Source of the DNA: Paenibacillus sp. URB8-2
Lineage (GTDB): Bacteria > Bacillota > Bacilli > Paenibacillales > Paenibacillaceae
Length of the DNA: 64,000 nt
NCBI RefSeq assembly: GCF_013393385.1
Contig: NZ_AP023239.1
Coordinates: forward strand, 4,774,001-4,838,000
Direction: 5' to 3'
The notes beneath the pieces are model-generated. The model had not been told where the DNA came from. It saw only the letters and a program-made list of their open reading frames with translations, and ran no database searches. Numbering within the stretch: position 1 is the stretch's first letter; every line of letters starts with the position of its first letter. Shown piece after piece: positions 60,429-64,000 of the stretch. Both the position numbers and the translations under genes were made by a program.

Positions 60429-61099
60429 TATACACCCGTCTCCTTTGTCTGCCGGTTCAAATTCAACCATTCTTGCCGGCCCTGTCTTACTTCTTCCAGA
60501 GGGAGATTACCCCGTTCCAGCTCGCCGGGATCTTTTTCAAGCAGACGGTCATACAGCTCCTCGCCTTCCTTTGCGGTCGCCTTACCCTGTTCCATCAATC
60601 GGTACAGCGAATCCTCCGCCTTGCCATAGCGTCCGACGGATTCCATATAGGACATGAGAAGCCGATCGGTCTTCGCCGGAAGACGGTAGGCTTCCACATC
60701 TTTTAAACAATCGTCAATCTCCTTCGGCAACCCCAGCAGCTCGCGGTCGGCGCCGTGAAGCGCGGAATACAGGTACAAGTGCAGCGCCTTCATCAGCCGG
60801 GGCAGCGATTCGGGAAGATTGCCCGCCGCTGCATATATGGTTCCTTCCTCATACAGCAGACGGGCCATCCCCTGGAGCTTGTCGCTTTCTATTCCTCCGC
60901 CAAGGCGGAACATTTCGATAATATCCTCCACGGACAGCGAATTCAGCAGGCGGGAGTTTAATCTGAAATGCTTGTTCAGCAGTTCGTCTACTTCCCATAA
61001 CGCTTCAGTTGTCTTGCGCTCCTGTTTCAGAACGAATACCTTGGCGATCATCCCCGTCATATCCTCGATCATCCGGACGATGTAATCTCTACGGAACAT
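60428..61099 (-). CDS. DUF6483-like helical protein
   Basis: 223 residues, all-helical, beginning FRRDYIVRMIEDMTGMIAKVFVLK and containing a TPR-like middle (LYEEGTIYAAAGNLPESLPRLMKALHLY). I read it as the DUF6483 family of Paenibacillus/Bacillus; function unknown. Its stop overlaps the phzF-like start, so the two are translationally coupled. Confidence 0.65.
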   Translation of the reverse strand: MFRRDYIVRMIEDMTGMIAKVFVLKQERKTTEALWEVDELLNKHFRLNSRLLNSLSVEDIIEMFRLGGGIESDKLQGMARLLYEEGTIYAAAGNLPESLPRLMKALHLYLYSALHGADRELLGLPKEIDDCLKDVEAYRLPAKTDRLLMSYMESVGRYGKAEDSLYRLMEQGKATAKEGEELYDRLLEKDPGELERGNLPLEEVRQGRQEWLNLNRQTKETGV

Positions 61100-61383
61100 C
61101 CGTTTCGCCTCCTCCGCAGCATAGCTTTACGCCTTATCTTAAACCATTCCCCTGTGCAATTCCACCTGGCTCCAAATTCAAATATTGACATATCGGATTG
61201 ATTCATATTAACCTGTAATCAAGAATGATCTGGATTACAGATCGAACTGCTATTCAGATTATTATTTCAAATTAGATTACCATGCCAAATTAGATTGTTA
61301 TGCATGCCAAATTTAATCAACACAATGAAAAGTCCGATCAGCAATTATTTTAAAAGCCATTGTTACAACAGGAGGTCCAACCT

Positions 61384-61911
61384 ATGAACGACGAATCCGA
61401 AATCAGCAAGCTGGAATCCGCCCTGCTGCCCATTTCCGATGATCAGGAGAAGCTGCTGCAGAGCGCACTGCGCATCAAAATTATGCACGCGCTCGCAGGC
61501 GATCCCCTGACCTCGAAGCAGGTGGCCGAAAAATTGGGCAAGACGCCCGGAAATATTCATTACCACATTCAAAAGCTGTTCGAAGGCGGGATGCTGGAGC
61601 TTGTGCGGACCGAGGCCGCCGGCGGGATTATGCAGAAGTTCTACCGCTCCAAGGCGACTTGGTTCCGTTCGCCGAACTTTAGCGGATTCGGGTTCCGTAA
61701 GGAGGATACCGTCGAGCATTTCACAACCAGACTCAGCCTGTCGGCGGAAGAATTGAGCTTGTTCCGGCAGGATGTGATGCAGCTGATCGGTCAATGGGAG
61801 GCAAAGGCGACCCATGGGGAAGAATACGGAGTTGAAATGATTATCGGACGGCTGCTTCATCCCGCCGACGCCGGGAACGGGAACGGAGGTGGGCAGCATG
61901 ATGCCCCTTGA
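61384..61911 (+). CDS. ArsR/HTH_20-type regulator
   Basis: 175 residues. The winged helix is LRIKIMHALAGDPLTSKQVAEKLGKTPGNIHYHIQKLFEGGMLELV; the rest is an effector-like helical part. AGGAGG precedes the ATG at 61384. It overlaps the following MFS gene by 14 bp, so it likely controls that exporter. Confidence 0.8.
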   Translation: MNDESEISKLESALLPISDDQEKLLQSALRIKIMHALAGDPLTSKQVAEKLGKTPGNIHYHIQKLFEGGMLELVRTEAAGGIMQKFYRSKATWFRSPNFSGFGFRKEDTVEHFTTRLSLSAEELSLFRQDVMQLIGQWEAKATHGEEYGVEMIIGRLLHPADAGNGNGGGQHDAP

Positions 61912-63178
61912 AACGGTAACATCGAAACAGTCGGCGCCCGGCCCGCTGCGGAGGTTTGCGGCGCCTTTTGCGCAGTCGCGGGCTTTTCCTTTTTTATGGC
62001 TCGGTCACCTGATTTCCTTCCTGGGCAGTTCGATTACGATGGTCATTCTGCCCGTGCTCGTTTATTCGCTGACAGGGTCTACCACCACCATGGGCATCGT
62101 CATGGCCGTGTATATGCTGCCCAATGTGCTGATGCTCCCTTTCGCCGGACATATTGTCGACAGAGTTGACCGGGTCAAAATCATGCTGCTCGCGGATATC
62201 CTGCGGTTTCTGATTATGACGGGAACAGCCGTCCTCGCGCTTGCGGATCTGCTGAGCATCCCCCTTCTGCTCGTGCTGGTCGGAGGATACGGGATGCTGG
62301 ACGGTCTGTTCCAGCCCGCATATGCCGCGGTCCGCGCTTCCGTATTCACGCCCGATATCCGTATCGCCGCCAACTCCTTGTCCCAAATAACGACCCAGGC
62401 GGTGCGCCTGATCGGTCCCGCGCTGGGCGGTCTGCTCATTACGCATTGGTCGGCAGGCTTCGGTTTCGGCATTGACGCTTTCACTTACCTGAGCTCCATG
62501 GTCTGTCTGCTGTATCTTCGTAAGGCTCTTGGGCATCGGTCCCAGGCAAAGGAAACAACCCTCCGGCACTCTGTTCACTGGAAGGACGACTTCAAGGAAG
62601 GCATCGCGATTCTGCGCGGCCATCCGTGGCTGTGGATTACCATACTGGCCTTTTGTTTTATCAACATCTGCTTCACTGGCGTAACGAGCGTGTTGATTCC
62701 CTGGCTGTTCAAAGTGCATCACGGCTGGGAGCCTTATCTGTACGGGCTTGCTGTAACCTTTTCGGGGGTGGGCGCCATTATCGCAGGCCTGCTGCTCGGA
62801 ATGAGGAACGAATGGAAAAATCGAGGGCTTATCGCTTACGGCGGCGCCCTGATCAGCGGACTGGCGCTGCTCTCGCTCAGCTTTGCGCCTACCGCTGGAG
62901 CCGCCATCGCGCTGTTCGCTCTGGAGGGCTTCGGCATCATGCTCTTTTCGATGATCTGGGAAATCAGCCTGCAGGATCTAGTGCCTCAGGAGGCGTTCGG
63001 ACGCGTGGCGAGTCTGGATATGATGGGTTCCTTCGCGCTGCTGCCGATCGGCTATATCGTTGTGGGCTGGACGGCCGATTGGATCGGAGGCATTGCGACC
63101 ATCGCCATTTTCGCCGGGCTCGGCATATCCGCCATACTTCTGGTGCTGTGTATTCCTTCCATCCGGCGGTTTCAGTAA
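61898..63178 (+). CDS. MFS transporter (drug-exporter type)
   Basis: 426 residues with twelve hydrophobic helices, FLWLGHLISFLGSSITMVILPVL in helix 1 and DRVDRVKIMLLADILRFL after helix 2, as in the MFS_3/enterobactin-exporter-like group. Start at 61898 follows GGAGG by eight bases. Substrate unknown; genetic coupling to the regulator suggests a drug or peptide efflux role. Confidence 0.82.
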   Translation: MMPLETVTSKQSAPGPLRRFAAPFAQSRAFPFLWLGHLISFLGSSITMVILPVLVYSLTGSTTTMGIVMAVYMLPNVLMLPFAGHIVDRVDRVKIMLLADILRFLIMTGTAVLALADLLSIPLLLVLVGGYGMLDGLFQPAYAAVRASVFTPDIRIAANSLSQITTQAVRLIGPALGGLLITHWSAGFGFGIDAFTYLSSMVCLLYLRKALGHRSQAKETTLRHSVHWKDDFKEGIAILRGHPWLWITILAFCFINICFTGVTSVLIPWLFKVHHGWEPYLYGLAVTFSGVGAIIAGLLLGMRNEWKNRGLIAYGGALISGLALLSLSFAPTAGAAIALFALEGFGIMLFSMIWEISLQDLVPQEAFGRVASLDMMGSFALLPIGYIVVGWTADWIGGIATIAIFAGLGISAILLVLCIPSIRRFQ

Positions 63179-63190
63179 GAGGGAGCGGTT

Positions 63191-63262
63191 ATTCGGAGCA
63201 AATTCGAGGATCTGTTGTATTACGGAATGACCAAGGCAGATTATGAACATATCAGCGGGTAA
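63191..63262 (+). pseudogene. 5' remnant of an unidentified gene
   Basis: The frame ATT-CGG-AGC...GGG-TAA encodes RSKFEDLLYYGMTKADYEHISG after an AGGGAG ribosome-like site. The pattern FEDLLYYGM-T-x-x-x-Y looks like the N-terminus of a sensor or diguanylate cyclase-type protein in Paenibacillus, as I remember it. A start ATG seems to have become ATT, and the frame stops where the repeat element begins, so the gene was probably cut by the repeat. Confidence 0.4.
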
Positions 63263-63361
63263 GTAAGAAGAAACGGCTTCGCCGTCCTCTGGAAGAGGAA
63301 GGCATCCGTTTCTCGTAAAAATATCAGGTTAAGGATAAGCGCGAAGCTTATACTTTCTGAT
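63263..63361. repeat. Dispersed structured repeat, copy 3 (composite)
   Basis: AAGAAGAAACGGCTTCGCCG...CCGTTTCTCGTAAAAATATCAG, then ATAAGC/GCTTAT nested in AAATATCAG/CTGATATTT. Compared with copy 1, the outer stem has AAG-to-CAG on one side and CTT-to-CTG on the other, which is a compensatory change. Confidence 0.75.
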
Positions 63362-63365
63362 ATTT

Positions 63366-63420
63366 CAAGAAGAAACGGTACCATCCTCTAGGGGACGGTA
63401 CCGTTTTTCGTGAAAATATA
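63366..63420. repeat. Dispersed structured repeat, copy 4
   Basis: AAGAAGAAACGGTACC pairs with GGTACCGTTTTTCG, ending AAAATATAGG. It follows copy 3 directly, so the two stand in tandem. Confidence 0.7.
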
Positions 63421-63469
63421 GGGCATGCGCCCTCTTTTTATGCATCCATCGTTATTTTACCAGTCTTCG

Positions 63470-64000
63470 TTATTTTACCAGCACGGCGGCAAAATCCTTG
63501 ATCACATCGGCCAGCTGCTCGGGTTCTTCAAACAGGCTCATATGGCCTGCCCGGGCAATGACCGTCTTCGTTACGTTCGGTTTGTCCGCGGTAAAGGTCT
63601 TCTCCATCGGGACAAGGCCGTCCTTCTCCCCCGCCACAAGCAGCACCGGCAGCCCGCTGGCAGAGATCACATCACGCCGGTCGGGTCGTTCCCGCATCGC
63701 CAAAGCGGCTCCCACCGCGCCCTGAGGCGGCGTCTTATAGCCGATTTCCCTGACCCGCTGCAGCAGCTCCGGCGAGGACGTGGCCGTCTCCGGCGCAAAC
63801 AGTCCCGGCACGAACCCGTCCACGAAGTCCGTAATGCCCTGCGACTGGATGGCAGCGACAGCCTTAAGCCGCTTTTCTCTCGCCTCATCGCTGTCCGGGT
63901 ATCCCGTGGAATGGATCAGACCAAATGCGTTCAGGCGCGAGCCGTACCGCTGCACGAACGAAAGGGTGACATAACCGCCCAGCGAGTGGCCAAGCAGCGT
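63470..64000 (-). CDS. Alpha/beta-hydrolase, C-terminal part (runs off the window)
   Basis: The frame is open from the window end to the stop at 63470. It holds LLGHSLGGY (nucleophile serine elbow), the lid, LVAGEKDGLVPMEK with the likely acid, and ARAGHMSLFEEPEQL with the catalytic histidine. The N-terminal third lies beyond 64000. Substrate unknown. Confidence 0.85.
   Translation of the reverse strand, partial: TLLGHSLGGYVTLSFVQRYGSRLNAFGLIHSTGYPDSDEAREKRLKAVAAIQSQGITDFVDGFVPGLFAPETATSSPELLQRVREIGYKTPPQGAVGAALAMRERPDRRDVISASGLPVLLVAGEKDGLVPMEKTFTADKPNVTKTVIARAGHMSLFEEPEQLADVIKDFAAVLVK

Overview
The window looks like chromosomal DNA of an endospore-forming Paenibacillus, probably from the nitrogen-fixing part of the genus. 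The 16S gene reads as Paenibacillus. There is a spore protein (SspI), a gene order perR-ygxA-rRNA operon-tRNA array that matches the Bacillus subtilis rrnD/trnD locus, and bacillar modules (liaIFSR, sigY-yxlCDEFG, sdpRI, gatCAB). Species cannot be fixed from the sequence alone. Most genes lie on the minus strand.

Layout. 1-2080: decayed accessory DNA with hairpins and a 5'-truncated tachylectin-type propeller gene. 2081-8629: housekeeping genes (YsgA-type RNA methyltransferase, KtrA, SspI, RF3, glucose-6-phosphate dehydrogenase, YwmB). 8845-13768: a seven-gene envelope-stress operon (LiaI-like, PspA, PspC, PspA, LiaF, LiaS, LiaR) behind a palindromic operator. 13864-26301: an alpha-glucan/dextran locus with an orphan sugar-binding lipoprotein, a YesM/YesN-type two-component system, a GH66 dextranase, a secreted GH31 alpha-glucosidase, a TapA-like secreted protein and a secreted GH13 amylase. 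A near-palindromic cre/LacI-type operator lies upstream of GH31.

26347-30665 is the most interesting block: a four-gene satellite nif cluster (NifE-like, NifN-like, a free-standing NifB C-terminal/NifX-like domain, NifH). It has no NifDK and no radical-SAM NifB. A sigma-A promoter flanked by two GlnR-type operators sits in front of the NifX-like and nifH genes. 30839-37384: the end of this block, then a 15-tRNA array, 23S and 16S rRNA (all minus strand) with their terminator and promoter; no 5S rRNA gene is visible. 37594-41516: YgxA, YgzB, a GH18 protein and PerR with a Per box. 41537-47372: a DUF4097 membrane protein, an acetyltransferase and gatCAB. 47442-51750: a small conserved protein, the sigY operon with an autoregulatory ECF promoter, and copies of a dispersed structured repeat. 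51919-54916: a metallo-hydrolase, a thioredoxin-like protein, a DedA protein and an orphan sdpR-sdpI pair. 54895-57477: an O-antigen-ligase-type gene with two compensating frameshifts and a tandem repeat. 57511-58262 is non-coding and hairpin-rich. 58263-64000: a methyltransferase, PhzF, a DUF6483-like protein, a winged-helix regulator with an MFS exporter, repeats, a gene remnant, and an alpha/beta hydrolase that runs off the window.

Functional reading (inference): the glucan locus would sense external oligosaccharide and degrade dextran/starch outside the cell. The nif satellite would be switched by nitrogen status through GlnR, and could add cofactor-maturation capacity to a main nif cluster elsewhere or form a separate nitrogenase-like assembly.
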